In this document: positions 8,623-19,094 of the stretch, piece by piece
Position numbering within the stretch: position 1 is the first letter of the stretch
How the letters are laid out: each line of letters begins with the position of its first letter
Source: an uncultured Methylococcaceae bacterium
Lineage (GTDB): Bacteria; Pseudomonadota; Gammaproteobacteria; Methylococcales; Methylomonadaceae
Direction: 5' to 3'
NCBI GenBank assembly: GCA_903945605.1
Contig: CAJAWH010000061.1
Coordinates: forward strand, 1-52,307
Length of the DNA: 52,307 nt
Notes under the pieces: generated by a model
The model's database searches: none
What the model was told of the DNA's origin: nothing
What the model saw: the letters and a program-made list of their open reading frames with translations, nothing else
Translations under genes and position numbers: made by a program

Positions 8623-8638
8623 AAAGCAAACTTGCTTT
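8623..8638. repeat. Perfect short inverted repeat upstream of nqrM
   Basis: AAAGCAA, two-base loop, TTGCTTT lies between the DUF2845 stop and nqrM. On the minus strand it is followed within 20 nt by TATACT, a possible -10 box for nqrM-sbcB. It could be a weak terminator or a regulator site. Confidence 0.3.
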
Positions 8639-8650
8639 CAAGCGTATACG

Positions 8651-9019
8651 CTATTGCACCCGTTCCTGCTCACTGATGTCCGTCAAAACACCATTCTCAA
8701 ACCGTAGCAGTTGCCTGAAACGTTTATGACCAAAATCATAAAGCCATTCATCAACGACAACTTGAATGGCAATATAGCGTTGTTGGTCAACGCCAACACC
8801 TAAGCTCTCATTGGGATAAACGCTGCCGACAGTGATGCCAGTTTGTTGCGTCCGCGTTTCAACATGCTGGTCTACGGTGATCGGTTCGCCACATTTGTCC
8901 AAAACGTCTAATTTACGGTCACCCAAATCAACCAAGCTATGCCCGCAGCGTAATGCATAAGCTGGGGCTGACAGCCCCAATAACAAGGCCAGCCATAAAT
9001 AACTATTACGGTATTGCAT
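8651..9019 (-). CDS. DUF2845-type exported protein
   Basis: A 122-residue predicted periplasmic protein. A signal peptide is clear: after MQYRNSY comes a hydrophobic run (LWLALLLGLSAPAYA) with an AYA cleavage site, and the mature part begins LRCGHSLVDLGD. Two cysteines (RCGHSL and DKCGEP) and VDEWLYDFG are typical of DUF2845 proteins of unknown function, whose cysteines may form a disulphide. The frame extends upstream to 9055, but that would overlap ubiD and displace the signal peptide, so the ATG at 9019 is chosen; it lies 8 nt after the ubiD stop. No function is assigned. Confidence 0.75.
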   Translation of the reverse strand: MQYRNSYLWLALLLGLSAPAYALRCGHSLVDLGDRKLDVLDKCGEPITVDQHVETRTQQTGITVGSVYPNESLGVGVDQQRYIAIQVVVDEWLYDFGHKRFRQLLRFENGVLTDISEQERVQ

Positions 9020-9027
9020 ATTTATTA

Positions 9028-10497
9028 TCAGTTGGCAGCAAACAAACTGTCCCACATACCATCAACTTTGCTGATAACGTCGGGTGACATGACGATAGGC
9101 CGTCCCCATTCACGTTGGGTTTCTCCCGGCCATTTATTAGTGGCATCAAAGCCCACTTTAGAGCCTAAACCGGAGACTGGCGAAGCAAAATCTAAGTAAT
9201 CAATGGGGGTGTTTTCCAAAATGGTCAAATCCCGCACGGGATCCATGCGTGTGGTGATCGCCCAAATCACATCATGCCAATTACGCACATCAATATCATC
9301 ATCCACCACAATAACAAATTTGGTGTACATGAACTGCCTCAGGTAAGACCAAGTACCCAACATGACGCGTTTGGCATGACCGGCATATTGCTTTTTCATG
9401 CTGATGACTGCCATGCGGTAAGAGCAACCTTCTGGCGGCAGATAAAAATCAATGACTTCAGGGAATTGTTTTTGTAAAATCGGTACGAACACCTCATTTA
9501 ACGCCACACCCAACACGGCTGGCTCATCCGGTGGCCTACCCGTAAAAGTGCTATGATAAAGGGGAGCTTGGCGTTGCGTGATACGCTCTATAGTGAACAC
9601 CGGAAACTCATCCACTTCGTTGTAATAGCCGGTATGATCGCCAAAAGGCCCTTCAGGGGCTGTTTCATCGGGATAAATGAAGCCTTCCAAAACTATTTCC
9701 GCGCTGGCAGGCACTTGCAAATCACTTAGCAAGCATTTGGCGACTTCGGTTTTGCTACCCCGCAGCAAACCGGCAAAGGCATATTCGGACAAGCTATCCG
9801 GCACCGGTGTGACTGCCGCCAAAATGGTGGCAGGATCGGCACCCAAAGCCACCGCAACCGGAAAGGGCTGGCCCGGATGGGCTATTTGCCATTCCTTAAA
9901 ATCCAAAGCACCACCGCGATGCGCCAACCAACGCATGATGACTTTATTTTTGCCGATGACTTGCTGACGGTAAATGCCCAAGTTTTGCCGCTCTTTATTG
10001 GGGCCTTTGGTGATCACTAAAGGCCACGTTATAAGAGGGCCTGCATCTTCGGGCCAACAGGTTTGGATAGGGTAATCAGCCAAATCTATCTCGTCACCTT
10101 GGTGGAAAATCTCTTGGCAGGGTGGGTTAGACACCAGCTTGGGGGCCATATTCAACACTTGTTTGAAAACCGGAAATTTCTCCCAAGCATCTTTCATGCC
10201 TCTAGGTGGTTCTGGTTCTTTTAAATAGGCCAATAATTGCCCGATACCGCGCAGCTCATCAACGGAAGTGGCCCCCATACCCATCGCCACCCGTTTGGGC
10301 GTACCGAACAGATTGGCCAGCACCGGGATGTTGCCGCCCACAGGATTCTCAAATAACAATGCTGGACCGCCTTGTTTAAGCACACGGTCGCAAATTTCGG
10401 TCATTTCCAAATAGGGATTAACCGCCACTTTTATGCGTTTCAGCTCGCCTTGTTTTTCTAGCTGCTGGATAAAGTCACGCAAATCCCTATATTTCAT
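9028..10497 (-). CDS. ubiD: 4-hydroxy-3-polyprenylbenzoate decarboxylase UbiD
   Basis: A 489-residue prenylated-FMN-dependent decarboxylase of ubiquinone biosynthesis. The start [22 protein letters not shown] is the standard UbiD N-terminus, and [22 protein letters not shown] and [10 protein letters not shown] are family blocks that include the metal/prFMN-binding and acid-base region. Length equals the usual 488-497. It overlaps the end of prlC by 4 nt, so the two are translationally coupled. The UbiX partner that makes prFMN is not in the window. Confidence 0.96.
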   Translation of the reverse strand: MKYRDLRDFIQQLEKQGELKRIKVAVNPYLEMTEICDRVLKQGGPALLFENPVGGNIPVLANLFGTPKRVAMGMGATSVDELRGIGQLLAYLKEPEPPRGMKDAWEKFPVFKQVLNMAPKLVSNPPCQEIFHQGDEIDLADYPIQTCWPEDAGPLITWPLVITKGPNKERQNLGIYRQQVIGKNKVIMRWLAHRGGALDFKEWQIAHPGQPFPVAVALGADPATILAAVTPVPDSLSEYAFAGLLRGSKTEVAKCLLSDLQVPASAEIVLEGFIYPDETAPEGPFGDHTGYYNEVDEFPVFTIERITQRQAPLYHSTFTGRPPDEPAVLGVALNEVFVPILQKQFPEVIDFYLPPEGCSYRMAVISMKKQYAGHAKRVMLGTWSYLRQFMYTKFVIVVDDDIDVRNWHDVIWAITTRMDPVRDLTILENTPIDYLDFASPVSGLGSKVGFDATNKWPGETQREWGRPIVMSPDVISKVDGMWDSLFAAN

Positions 10498-12533
10498 ACG
10501 GCAATACCGTTATGTCTGAGCAACGCGTCGGTGGTGGGTTTACGTCCCCTGAAGCGGACAAACAGTTCCATGGCTTCATGGCTGCCACCGGTTTCCAAAA
10601 TATTGGCCAGAAAAGCATGACCGGTGTCGGCATCAAAGATACCATTTTCTTCAAACATTGAGAAAGCGTCACTGGACAGCACTTCCGCCCATTTGTAGCT
10701 GTAATAGCCCGCCGCATAACCGCCCGCAAAAATATGCGAGAAACTATGTGGAAAGCGGCTAAAAGCAGGTGCTTCAATCACAGCCACTTGTTTTCTGACC
10801 TGCTCCAGCACCTGATAAATACGTCCGCCTTGGGCGGGGTCGTAGTCTTGGTGCAATTTGAAATCGAACAAGCTAAATTCCAGCTGCCTGACCATGACCA
10901 TGCCGGCTTGAAAATTTTTCGCGGCGAGCATTTTTTGGAACAGGGCATCGGGCAGAGTTTCGCCAGTTTGGTAGTGTCCGGTCATTAACGCAAGGGCTTC
11001 TTGTTCCCAACACCAGTTTTCCATAAATTGGCTGGGCAGTTCCACCGCATCCCATTCCACGCCATTGATGCCCGATACGCTGAGGTAATCCACTTTGGTC
11101 AACATGTGCTGCAAACCATGACCAAATTCATGGAATAAAGTGGTGACATCATCATGGGTAAGCAAAGCCGGTGTGTCAGCAGTCGGCGGAGTAAAATTGC
11201 ACGTTAGGAAAGCCACGGGCGTTTGCACACTGCCTTCAATGACTTTGCGCCCCGCACAATCATCCATCCAAGCACCGCCGCGCTTTTGCGGTCTTGCGTA
11301 CAGGTCAATATAAAATTGCCCGCGTAACTGGCCTTCGCGGTCATGGATTTGGAACAATTGCACGTCGGGATGCCAACTATCGAAACCGGTCAGCTCGCTG
11401 ATTTGTAAACCAAACAAGCGCTGCACCACGGCAAACAGACCAGGCAGCACACGGTTAATAGGAAAATAAGCCTTCACTTCTTCTTGCGACAGCTGGTAAT
11501 AATGCTGGCGCATTTTTTCTGAGTAGTAACTCAAGTCCCACGCTTGCAAGTCTTTTATGCCATAAAACTGGTTGGCGAATTCTTTTAGCGCCGCCAAGTC
11601 CTTACGGGCAAAAGGCAGCGAACGTTCTGCCAAATCTTCCAAGAAACCAACCACATCATCAGGCTTTTCCGCCATTTTGGTGCTTAAAGACAATTCGGCA
11701 TAATTGTTATAGCCCAACAGCAGGGCTTTTTCATGGCGCAATGCCAAAGTTTGCTCCATAATTTCACTGTTATCCCATTCGCCCGCATCGGGGCCAACTT
11801 CTGATGCCCGAGTGACATAGGCTTCATAAACGGTGCGGCGCAATTCCCGATGATCGGCATAAGTCATCACGGCAATGTAAGAAGGGAACTGCAAAGTCAG
11901 CATCCAGCCTTTTTCATTTTCCGCTTCTGCAGTCTGTTTGGCCTGTGCCAGAGCCGAATCAGGCAAACCCGATAAAGCGGTGCGGTCTTTAATCAGCAAA
12001 CTCCAAGCATTGGTGGCATCAAGCAGATTTTCGCCAAACTTACTGGCCAAGCGTGACTGTTCCAAGCTGATTTCTTTATAGCGTTGTTTTTTGTCAGCAT
12101 CCAAACCAATGCCCGACAAGCGGAAATCCCTTAAGGCATTATTGATGATTTTTTGTTGCGCGGTGTCCAAATGGGCGAAACTGGGGCTTTCGGCGATCAT
12201 CCGGTAAGCGTTGAACAAGGCTTCGTTTTGACCCAGTTCAGTTGAATATTCGCTTAGTTTGGGCAAACAGGCATTGTAGGCATCGCGTAGCGCGTCGTTA
12301 TTGCACACAGAATTCAAATGACTGACTGGCGCCCACGCCTTACTTAATTTGTTTTCCATGTTCTCCAAGGGTTCGACCAGATTCTCCCAGCTATAAACCG
12401 CATTGGCCTCCAAACATTGTTTAATGGTTACGCGGGCTTCCGCCAACAAGCTATCAATGGCCGGTTCGACATGCTCGGATTTGATTTGCGAAAACAAGGG
12501 TAATGGCGCGTTAGCCAACAAAGGGTTGTTCAT
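10494..12533 (-). CDS. prlC: Oligopeptidase A (M3 metallopeptidase)
   Basis: A 679-residue cytosolic zinc oligopeptidase that degrades signal-peptide fragments and other short peptides. The M3 signature [11 protein letters not shown] sits near residue 465, with the third ligand region [18 protein letters not shown] downstream. The opening NNPLL and length match E. coli OpdA/PrlC (680). It ends within the ubiD start (4-nt overlap) and its start is 29 nt from the RDD gene stop, giving a minus-strand run of RDD-prlC-ubiD-DUF2845. Confidence 0.96.
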   Translation of the reverse strand: MNNPLLANAPLPLFSQIKSEHVEPAIDSLLAEARVTIKQCLEANAVYSWENLVEPLENMENKLSKAWAPVSHLNSVCNNDALRDAYNACLPKLSEYSTELGQNEALFNAYRMIAESPSFAHLDTAQQKIINNALRDFRLSGIGLDADKKQRYKEISLEQSRLASKFGENLLDATNAWSLLIKDRTALSGLPDSALAQAKQTAEAENEKGWMLTLQFPSYIAVMTYADHRELRRTVYEAYVTRASEVGPDAGEWDNSEIMEQTLALRHEKALLLGYNNYAELSLSTKMAEKPDDVVGFLEDLAERSLPFARKDLAALKEFANQFYGIKDLQAWDLSYYSEKMRQHYYQLSQEEVKAYFPINRVLPGLFAVVQRLFGLQISELTGFDSWHPDVQLFQIHDREGQLRGQFYIDLYARPQKRGGAWMDDCAGRKVIEGSVQTPVAFLTCNFTPPTADTPALLTHDDVTTLFHEFGHGLQHMLTKVDYLSVSGINGVEWDAVELPSQFMENWCWEQEALALMTGHYQTGETLPDALFQKMLAAKNFQAGMVMVRQLEFSLFDFKLHQDYDPAQGGRIYQVLEQVRKQVAVIEAPAFSRFPHSFSHIFAGGYAAGYYSYKWAEVLSSDAFSMFEENGIFDADTGHAFLANILETGGSHEAMELFVRFRGRKPTTDALLRHNGIAV

Positions 12534-12562
12534 GATTGATTGTTCCAGAGGAGTGCCAAATA

Positions 12563-13018
12563 TTAACGGTCAGCAAAAAATACCGCTGTTTTTGATAGGT
12601 GGTCGTGCCAACCGCGCCGGTCTTTGTCGAATGCTATCCACAAAAACCCCACACCCAAGACTGCCCACGACAGAAAAGCGGCGGCAAAGCGCGACAAAGC
12701 CTGCAACCAACTTAAAGGTTTGCCGTCAATTGTCAAAACTTTAAGCTTCCAAGCACGCATGCCTAGTGTCTGCCCACCGTGTGTCCAAAACCAGCCATAA
12801 AACAGAAAACTGACCGACACTAGGTAAACGGGATAAATAATTTGCTGGCGCGTGAAGGCTTCGCCAGCGTTAAAAGGTAAAATTAGCGCAGTGGCGACAA
12901 ACAAGAGGGCAACCAGCAGGCACATATCGTAGAATATGGCAGCTAACCGGCGCAACAGACCAGGAACAGGGCGATGATGCCCTGCTGCTGGCTTTGGTTT
13001 ACGAGTGGGACGCGGCAA
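12563..13018 (-). CDS. RDD family membrane protein
   Basis: A 151-residue inner-membrane protein. It shows the RDD pattern: LLRRLAAIFYD before a first helix (MCLLVALLFVATALIL), a second helix (VYLVSVSFLFYGWFW), then THGGQTLGMRAWKLKV and a third helix near the C-terminus. RDD proteins are poorly defined; some act in Na+/H+ exchange. The start codon is probably TTG, three bases after the stop of the upstream small gene, which suggests coupling; the next ATG would delete the conserved RRLAA block. Confidence 0.8.
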   Translation of the reverse strand: MPRPTRKPKPAAGHHRPVPGLLRRLAAIFYDMCLLVALLFVATALILPFNAGEAFTRQQIIYPVYLVSVSFLFYGWFWTHGGQTLGMRAWKLKVLTIDGKPLSWLQALSRFAAAFLSWAVLGVGFLWIAFDKDRRGWHDHLSKTAVFFADR

Positions 13019-13021
13019 AAA

Positions 13022-13201
13022 TCAGTTTTTAAACAATGCTAATTTTTGACCAAAATACATGCACATACCCATCAAACCGGCAAACATGACCAAGGAGAAT
13101 AAAAATGGCGGGCGATGGAACAGCAGAATAAAAAAATCTGTGGCGAACACACTGGTCAAAATAGGATGATCCACAAAACCGTTAAGAATCTTTTCGAACA
13201 T
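13022..13201 (-). CDS. Small hypothetical membrane protein, 59 residues
   Basis: A short protein starting MFEKILNGFVDHPILTS with two hydrophobic stretches, about residues 17-31 and 35-52, ending FGQKLALFKN. The frame can be opened further upstream at a TTG, but the ATG at 13201 has GGGG at a workable distance. It directly precedes the RDD gene, with 3 nt between stop and start. I do not recognise the family. The conserved-looking DHP motif and the two helices suggest a small inner-membrane subunit or accessory protein. Confidence 0.55.
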   Translation of the reverse strand: MFEKILNGFVDHPILTSVFATDFFILLFHRPPFLFSLVMFAGLMGMCMYFGQKLALFKN

Positions 13202-13383
13202 AACAACCCCGTTAGCTGCTTCAGGCAAAAGCTGATGTTTAAAATAATGGTGATCTGATCTTTAATCTGTTTAAATGCACATAGGTGCCGTAAAAAATCA
13301 TAGCGGCAATTCTACTATAGACAAAAGGCTAATGTAAAAGAAAAGAAATTCGCCAATTGGGTCAGAATTTTATCTGGAATGAT

Positions 13384-14823
13384 ATGATTAACGTCATTAA
13401 AAAATTTAAAGAAACACAGGGTTCTACGATTATTTTCAATTTTATTAAAAAAATCATTACCGCAACCAATCTTAGGCCGACCTTGTTGGAGGAGTCTCCT
13501 GTTGCCGAAAAAGTCAGGATTTACTCCCGCTCCGAACACATCATCTCGCGCTCCAAGATCAGCGAGAATGCCTTAAAAGTCTTATACCGGCTGCAAAAAG
13601 AAGGCTATGATGCCTATTTGGTCGGCGGTTGTGTCAGGGATTTGCTGCTGGGACGTGAACCCAAAGATTTCGACGTGGTCACCAATGCCGACCCTGAGCA
13701 GGTCAGGAAAGTGTTCCGTAACTGCCGGATTATAGGCCGCCGGTTTCGTCTGGCACATGTGCATTTTGGCCATGAAGTGATCGAAGTGGCCACTTTTCGT
13801 GGTGTCAGCGAAACGGACAGCAACAAGCAAATGCTCGACAAAGAAGGTCGCCTGCTCCGCGACAACGTCTATGGCAATATTGAAGAAGATGTATGGCGCC
13901 GGGATTTCACTGTCAATGCCTTGTATTACAATATCAAAGATTTTTCTGTGGTGGATTACGTCAATGGCATGGATGACCATAAAGCCGCCACACTTAAGCT
14001 GATAGGGGAGCCGGTCGTCCGCTTCCGCGAAGACCCGGTGCGGATGCTACGCGCAGTGCGCTTTGCGGTAAAACTAGGCTTTAAGATTGATGGTGGTTGC
14101 CAACAACCCATAAAGGACATGGCCGAGCTGCTAGGCAGCATCCCTTCTGCCAGGCTTTACGATGAAGTGTTGAAGCTGTTCCTGTTTGGTTATGCGCTCC
14201 AAACCTTCGAGATGCTCAGGCAATATGCGTTGTTTCAGGTCTTGTTCCCAGCCACTGAACAATGCCTTGCCAGTGAAGAAAATGGTTTTCCGCGCCAGCT
14301 GATCATCAAAGCCCTACAAAATTCCGACAACCGCATTGCCGAAGGCAAATCCGTCACCGCTTACTTCTTGTTCGCCTCGCTGCTGTGGGAACCTGTACAA
14401 CAACTCGCCAAAGAAAAACTCAAGCAAGGACTGCCCGAATTTATGGCTTATCAAGATGCTGCCAATGAAATTTTGTCGCGGCAAGTGAAAATAACCGCCC
14501 TGCCCCGCCATATCAGCTTGTCCATACGCGATGTATGGAGCCTGCAACCCAAATTCAACACCCGGGTCGGCTCAAAACCCAGCCGCCTCATCACCCACCC
14601 CAAGTTCAGGGCCGCCTATGACTTCCTGTTGTTGCGGGCGGAAACCGGCGGGGTTGACCCAGAACTGGTGGATTGGTGGTCAAAATACCAAAACGCCAGC
14701 GAGAACGAACAACGTAAAATGACCGCGCCAGCGCGTAAAAAAAGCCCTGCCCACAGCGCCAGTCGGAAAAGGAACAACCGTAAAAAAACGGCCGACTCCC
14801 TAACCGACAGCCAGAACCAATAG
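13384..14823 (+). CDS. pcnB: Poly(A) polymerase I
   Basis: A 479-residue class II nucleotidyltransferase that adds 3' poly(A) tails to RNA and promotes decay. After a basic N-terminal extension comes ISENALKVLYRLQKEGYDAY, then VGGCVRDLLLG and KDFDVVTNA with the catalytic DFDVVT pair, and RRFRLAHVHF, which distinguishes PcnB from CCA-adding enzymes. The C-terminus is basic and disordered (RKKSPAHSASRKRNNRKK). The ATG at 13384 is preferred over the TTG at 13357 because TCTGGAA lies just upstream. It heads the conserved pcnB-folK-panB-panC order. Confidence 0.95.
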   Translation: MINVIKKFKETQGSTIIFNFIKKIITATNLRPTLLEESPVAEKVRIYSRSEHIISRSKISENALKVLYRLQKEGYDAYLVGGCVRDLLLGREPKDFDVVTNADPEQVRKVFRNCRIIGRRFRLAHVHFGHEVIEVATFRGVSETDSNKQMLDKEGRLLRDNVYGNIEEDVWRRDFTVNALYYNIKDFSVVDYVNGMDDHKAATLKLIGEPVVRFREDPVRMLRAVRFAVKLGFKIDGGCQQPIKDMAELLGSIPSARLYDEVLKLFLFGYALQTFEMLRQYALFQVLFPATEQCLASEENGFPRQLIIKALQNSDNRIAEGKSVTAYFLFASLLWEPVQQLAKEKLKQGLPEFMAYQDAANEILSRQVKITALPRHISLSIRDVWSLQPKFNTRVGSKPSRLITHPKFRAAYDFLLLRAETGGVDPELVDWWSKYQNASENEQRKMTAPARKKSPAHSASRKRNNRKKTADSLTDSQNQ

Positions 14824-14869
14824 CGGCCTACTTAACCACGCTATCCGGTCTACCCTGCCTATCGACATC

Positions 14870-15376
14870 ATGAACTATCCAGCAAACGGCTTTGTCACTG
14901 CTTATATCGGCCTTGGCAGCAATCTCGCGTCGCCCGCCGAACAAATCATCACCGCCTGCCAACGCATCAGTGCCACGCCGGACATCATCCAATTGGCCTG
15001 TTCCAGCCTTTATCACAGCGAACCGATGGGGCCGCAAAACCAGCCCGATTACGTCAATGCGGTGATGGCCATCCGCACCACCCTGGCACCGCTGCCGTTA
15101 TTGCATTGCCTACAAACTATCGAACAGCTGCATGGACGCACCCGTACCGGTGAACGTTGGGGCGCACGGACATTGGACCTTGATCTGTTGATCTACGGGG
15201 AACAGCAAATTGATCTGCCTGAACTGACCATCCCCCATGTTGGCATAGGCGAACGGGCTTTTGTGCTATTACCCCTTTACGAAATAGCCCCGAACCTGAT
15301 CGTACCCGGCTATGGCACACTCACCGGCCTGCTGGACCACTGCCCATTGACTAACATCAAACGTTTAACACCATGA
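14870..15376 (+). CDS. folK: 2-amino-4-hydroxy-6-hydroxymethyldihydropteridine pyrophosphokinase
   Basis: A 168-residue HPPK that transfers pyrophosphate from ATP to 6-hydroxymethyl-dihydropterin in folate synthesis. Key blocks are YIGLGSNLASP near residue 12, SLYHSEPMGPQNQPDYVNAV near 46 and RWGARTLDLDLLIYG near 98, containing the Mg2+-binding DLDLL. It overlaps panB by 4 nt and follows pcnB by 46 nt. Folate and H4MPT pathways coexist in methylotrophs; this enzyme serves the folate one. Confidence 0.96.
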   Translation: MNYPANGFVTAYIGLGSNLASPAEQIITACQRISATPDIIQLACSSLYHSEPMGPQNQPDYVNAVMAIRTTLAPLPLLHCLQTIEQLHGRTRTGERWGARTLDLDLLIYGEQQIDLPELTIPHVGIGERAFVLLPLYEIAPNLIVPGYGTLTGLLDHCPLTNIKRLTP

Positions 15377-16176
15377 AGCCAACAGAAAGCAAGCCCTTAT
15401 CACTTGCCGATTTGCAAGCCATGAAACGGAATGGCGAAAAAATAAGCTGCCTGACCGCTTACGATGCCAGTTTTAGCGCACTGATAGACCAAGCAGGCAT
15501 TGATGTCATATTGGTTGGCGATTCGTTGGGCATGACCGTACAAGGTCATGCCAGCACCCTGCCCGTCACCTTACAGGACATGGTGTACCACAGCCAATGC
15601 GTGGCACGGGCCAGGACACGCAGCTTCATTATTGCCGACTTGCCGTTCATGAGTTATGCCACGCCGCTAATGGCAGCCAAAAATGCCGCCCAACTGATGC
15701 GGACGGGCACCGTGCAAATGATTAAGATGGAAGGCGCTAATACGGAAACGCTGCGTTTTTTGGTGGCACAAGGCATTCCTGTATGCGGGCATCTCGGGCT
15801 GTTGCCACAACATATCAACCAACTAGGCCACTATACCGTGCAAGGCAAACAAGCCGACGAAGCACAAAACATCATTAATGACGCGCTGGCCCTACAGCAA
15901 TCGGGGGCACAACTGCTGGTGCTGGAATGTGTGCCAGCCAGCCTTGCCAAAACAATTTCCGCACAGCTGACCATCCCCGTGATTGGCATTGGTGCTGGCA
16001 TTGACTGTGACGGGCAAATACTGGTTATTTACGACCTGCTCAACATTAGCCCCAACAAGCCGCCGCGCTTTGCCAAAAATTTCCTGGCCGAAGCAACCAG
16101 TATTGCCGATGCCATCAGCCGCTACCATCAAGCCGTCAAACAATGCCAGTTTCCGGCCTTGGCACACAGCTTTTAA
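15373..16176 (+). CDS. panB: Ketopantoate hydroxymethyltransferase
   Basis: A 267-residue (beta/alpha)8 enzyme that makes ketopantoate from ketoisovalerate and 5,10-methylene-tetrahydrofolate, the first step of pantothenate synthesis. Diagnostic blocks: LTAYDASFSALIDQAGIDV, VGDSLGMTVQGH (Mg2+-binding Asp), IKMEGA and VCGHLGLLPQHIN. GIGAGIDCDGQILVIYDLL is the usual C-terminal segment. The start codon overlaps the folK stop (ATGA), indicating coupling, and panC starts 2 nt after its stop. Confidence 0.97.
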   Translation: MKPTESKPLSLADLQAMKRNGEKISCLTAYDASFSALIDQAGIDVILVGDSLGMTVQGHASTLPVTLQDMVYHSQCVARARTRSFIIADLPFMSYATPLMAAKNAAQLMRTGTVQMIKMEGANTETLRFLVAQGIPVCGHLGLLPQHINQLGHYTVQGKQADEAQNIINDALALQQSGAQLLVLECVPASLAKTISAQLTIPVIGIGAGIDCDGQILVIYDLLNISPNKPPRFAKNFLAEATSIADAISRYHQAVKQCQFPALAHSF

Positions 16177-16178
16177 CC

Positions 16179-17021
16179 ATGCAAACCGTCACCACACTGG
16201 CGCAACTACAGCCGCTTGTAAACAATTGGCGCATGGCGGGCAAACGCATTGCCTTGGTACCGACCATGGGCAACCTGCACGAAGGCCACCTGCGCTTGGT
16301 GGAGGTGGCACATCAACAGGCCGATGTAGTTATTGCATCCATATTTGTCAACCCCAGCCAATTTGGCCCAGGGGAAGATTTTGACAGCTACCCGCGCACC
16401 GAACAACAAGACCAGCAACAACTAACTGCTGCACACACTGATTGCCTGTTTATGCCCAGCGTGCAGGAAGTGTATGGTGATAACCCGCAAACCCATGTTT
16501 CTGTCACCGGACTAGCTAGCTTGCACTGCGGACAATCCCGGCCCGGCCACTTTAACGGTGTGGCCACCATTGTCTGCAAACTATTCAACATGGTGCAGCC
16601 ACATTGTGCCGTGTTTGGCCTGAAAGACTTCCAACAGTACACCGTCATCAAAACAATGGTGCAAGACCTGAACATCCCCATTGAAATCATCGGTGTGGAA
16701 ACCGTGCGCGATGCCAATGGCCTGGCCAAAAGCTCGCGCAACAGCTACCTCAGCGACAGTGAAAAAAACACGGCGGCACTGCTCTACCAAACCCTATGCC
16801 AGACCCGCGAGGCAATCATCAACGGCAACCGCAATTACACCGAATTAGCGCGACAGGCACTTTTGACCTTACAAAATGCAGGCTTCCAACCGGATTACTG
16901 CAACATCTGCCAATGCGACACCCTGCTGCCAGCACAAACCACCGACCGGGCATTGGTGATACTGGCTGCCGCCAAACTTGGCAAAGCCCGCTTGATAGAT
17001 AACGTGCATTTCGATCTATAA
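16179..17021 (+). CDS. panC: Pantothenate synthetase
   Basis: A 280-residue ATP-dependent ligase joining pantoate and beta-alanine. It has VPTMGNLHEGHLRLV (HIGH-like motif) near residue 28, VNPSQFGPGEDFDSYPRT near 60, FGLKDFQQY and AKSSRNSYLS (KMSKS-like) near 183. The ATG at 16179, two bases after panB, gives the family-typical start MQTVTTLAQL; the longer frame from 16143 would overlap panB by 34 nt. Confidence 0.97.
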   Translation: MQTVTTLAQLQPLVNNWRMAGKRIALVPTMGNLHEGHLRLVEVAHQQADVVIASIFVNPSQFGPGEDFDSYPRTEQQDQQQLTAAHTDCLFMPSVQEVYGDNPQTHVSVTGLASLHCGQSRPGHFNGVATIVCKLFNMVQPHCAVFGLKDFQQYTVIKTMVQDLNIPIEIIGVETVRDANGLAKSSRNSYLSDSEKNTAALLYQTLCQTREAIINGNRNYTELARQALLTLQNAGFQPDYCNICQCDTLLPAQTTDRALVILAAAKLGKARLIDNVHFDL

Positions 17022-17136
17022 GCCGCCGCAAGCTGTTTCCGAATAGCCGCCACACAGCACCAACCCTGGCTAACTGGCTACAGGCTGGCCACACTAAAGC
17101 CAAGCAACCCAACCGCCCCAGACTTACATCCTGAAA

Positions 17137-17316
17137 CTATCCGCTGATTCTTTTTTTAAGTCCGGTGACCATGAGGTAAACGCTTAACATCAGCAATGCA
17201 AAATCTGCCATTTTAAAAGGGTCGGTGACAAACAGCACTGTACCCGCTGATAAAAAAAACAACGCCAAACCAATATAAAATTTAGTCAATTTTCTAGGAG
17301 CTTGCTCATCATTCAT
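17137..17316 (-). CDS. Small hypothetical membrane protein, 59 residues
   Basis: Read directly from the minus strand of the 527-base space between panC and manB. It starts MNDEQAPRKLTKFYIGLALF, then has one hydrophobic stretch (about residues 14-30) and a second (about 37-52), and ends TGLKKRISG. Positive residues flank the helices as in real small inner-membrane proteins. GGA lies about 12 nt before the ATG. No family recognised. It could be a chance frame, but the two clean helices and charged termini argue for a gene. Confidence 0.5.
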   Translation of the reverse strand: MNDEQAPRKLTKFYIGLALFFLSAGTVLFVTDPFKMADFALLMLSVYLMVTGLKKRISG

Positions 17317-17445
17317 GTTTGCAATCCAAAAGGTAAGTTTAAAGTGGCAAAAAAGATTAAGTTTTGTATGGGGTTAAGCCAAGCAACAATAGCAAAAACC
17401 GAAGGGCGGGTAACATTTCAACCCGATCAACTTGGCAAAACTGCG

Positions 17446-17474
17446 TTATGGTTATCCTGACAATTTAATATTAA
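17446..17474. promoter_or_regulatory. Inverted repeat upstream of manB
   Basis: TATCCTG and CAGGATA form a perfect 7-bp inverted repeat separated by 15 AT-rich bases, about 75 nt before the manB start. A TAGAAT-like -10 follows. It may be an operator, but the role is unknown. Confidence 0.3.
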
Positions 17475-17548
17475 CAGGATAGTGGCTTTTCTTGTAATCA
17501 CTAAATGGTTTAGAATGAAAAGATTACCATTACTCTCAAGGCAAAGAT

Positions 17549-18934
17549 ATGACCGATACCCTAAGCTGCTTTAAAGCCTACGACATACGTGGCCGCATTC
17601 CTGACCAACTCAACACCGACATCGCTTACCGGATAGGCCGCGCCTATGCGGAGCATTTACAGCCCAAACGGGTCGTAGTCGGACGCGACATCCGCTTATC
17701 CAGCAATGAAATGGCCGATGCCGTTATCCGTGGACTTAACGATGCCGGCGTGGATGTCTTTGATATTGGTTTGTGCGGCACAGAAGAGGTGTATTTTGCT
17801 ACCTTTGCCTATCAAAATGAAGGCCACATCATGGATGGTGGCATTATGGTGACAGCCAGCCACAACCCCAAAGACTACAACGGTATGAAGCTGGTGCGCG
17901 AACAAAGCAAGCCGGTTAGCGGCGACACCGGATTGCATGACATTAAACGCTTGGCTGAAGCCAACGCCTTTGCTGCGCCGCTGGCAGAACGCGGCGGCAT
18001 CACCCCTGTTGCCATTGGCACAGCCTATACCGAACATTTATTGACATATCTGTCCTTGGCCTCCTTGACACCGTTAAAAGTGGTCGTGAATGCCGGAAAC
18101 GGTGCGGCTGGCCACGTGCTGGACTGGCTGGAAACCGCCTTTAAAGCAGCACAGGTGCCAATAGAATTTATCAAAATCCATCATGAACCTGATGGTCATT
18201 TCCCTAACGGCATCCCTAACCCATTATTGCCCGAGAACCGTAGCAGCACCATTGATGCCATTTTGACGCATCAAGCCGATTTGGGCATTGCTTGGGATGG
18301 TGATTTTGACCGCTGCTTCTTGTTTGATGAAACCGGCCGTTTTATTGAAGGCTACTACATTGTCGGCCTGCTCGCCGCCGCCTTCTTGCTGCATAACCCT
18401 GGTGCAAAAATCGTCCACGACCCACGCCTATCTTGGAACACCATTGATATTGTCAGTGGCTTAGGTGGTATTCCGGTGCAAAGCAAGACCGGACATGCCT
18501 TTATTAAGGAACGGATGCGCTTGGAAGATGCCGTGTACGGTGGTGAAATGAGCGCCCATCATTATTTCAGGAATTTTGCCTATTGCGACAGCGGTATGAT
18601 CCCTTGGCTGCTGGTGCTGGAACTAATGGCAAAAAGCGGCAAAAAATTATCCCAATTGGTTGATGAACGTATGCAATTGTTCCCTGCCAGTGGTGAAATC
18701 AACCGCGAAATTGAAGACTCCGCCGCCGCTATCGAGAAAGTGCAAAACCATTATCAGGCCAGTGCTATCGTGGTTGATTTTACCGATGGCTTAAGCATGG
18801 AGTTTGCCGACTGGCGGTTTAACCTGCGTTGTTCCAACACCGAACCACTGGTGCGCTTGAATGTGGAATCGCGTGGCGACGAAGCGTTAATGCAAACCAA
18901 AACCGAAGAACTGTTGGCTTTATTAGCAGTCTAA
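17549..18934 (+). CDS. manB: Phosphomannomutase/phosphoglucomutase
   Basis: A 461-residue alpha-D-phosphohexomutase making mannose-1-phosphate (and possibly glucose-1-phosphate) for GDP-mannose and polysaccharides. [12 protein letters not shown] opens domain 1, VGRDIRLSS follows, the phosphoserine loop [13 protein letters not shown] is near residue 98, the metal-binding [11 protein letters not shown] near 247, the sugar loop [10 protein letters not shown] near 328 and the phosphate-binding [14 protein letters not shown] near 424. AAGG lies about 10 nt before the ATG. No other sugar-nucleotide gene is adjacent. Confidence 0.92.
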   Translation: MTDTLSCFKAYDIRGRIPDQLNTDIAYRIGRAYAEHLQPKRVVVGRDIRLSSNEMADAVIRGLNDAGVDVFDIGLCGTEEVYFATFAYQNEGHIMDGGIMVTASHNPKDYNGMKLVREQSKPVSGDTGLHDIKRLAEANAFAAPLAERGGITPVAIGTAYTEHLLTYLSLASLTPLKVVVNAGNGAAGHVLDWLETAFKAAQVPIEFIKIHHEPDGHFPNGIPNPLLPENRSSTIDAILTHQADLGIAWDGDFDRCFLFDETGRFIEGYYIVGLLAAAFLLHNPGAKIVHDPRLSWNTIDIVSGLGGIPVQSKTGHAFIKERMRLEDAVYGGEMSAHHYFRNFAYCDSGMIPWLLVLELMAKSGKKLSQLVDERMQLFPASGEINREIEDSAAAIEKVQNHYQASAIVVDFTDGLSMEFADWRFNLRCSNTEPLVRLNVESRGDEALMQTKTEELLALLAV

Positions 18935-18978
18935 GCCCACTGTTCCATCTGGATTAATGGGCTGTTAAGCATTTGCTG

Positions 18979-19003
18979 GGGATTGCGGATTATTAGCAAT
19001 CCC
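18979..19003 (+). terminator. Hairpin downstream of manB
   Basis: A perfect 8-bp stem, GGGATTGC/GCAATCCC, with a nine-base loop lies about 45 nt after the manB stop. The following bases are only moderately T-rich, so it is a weak terminator candidate. Confidence 0.4.
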
Positions 19004-19094
19004 TGGCCTTGTTTAACTTGGTTTTGCCTGTTTGCAGTGACGATAGCCGATCTTTGCTACAATCAAACCCGTTGACAACCCAACCGGACAGCTA

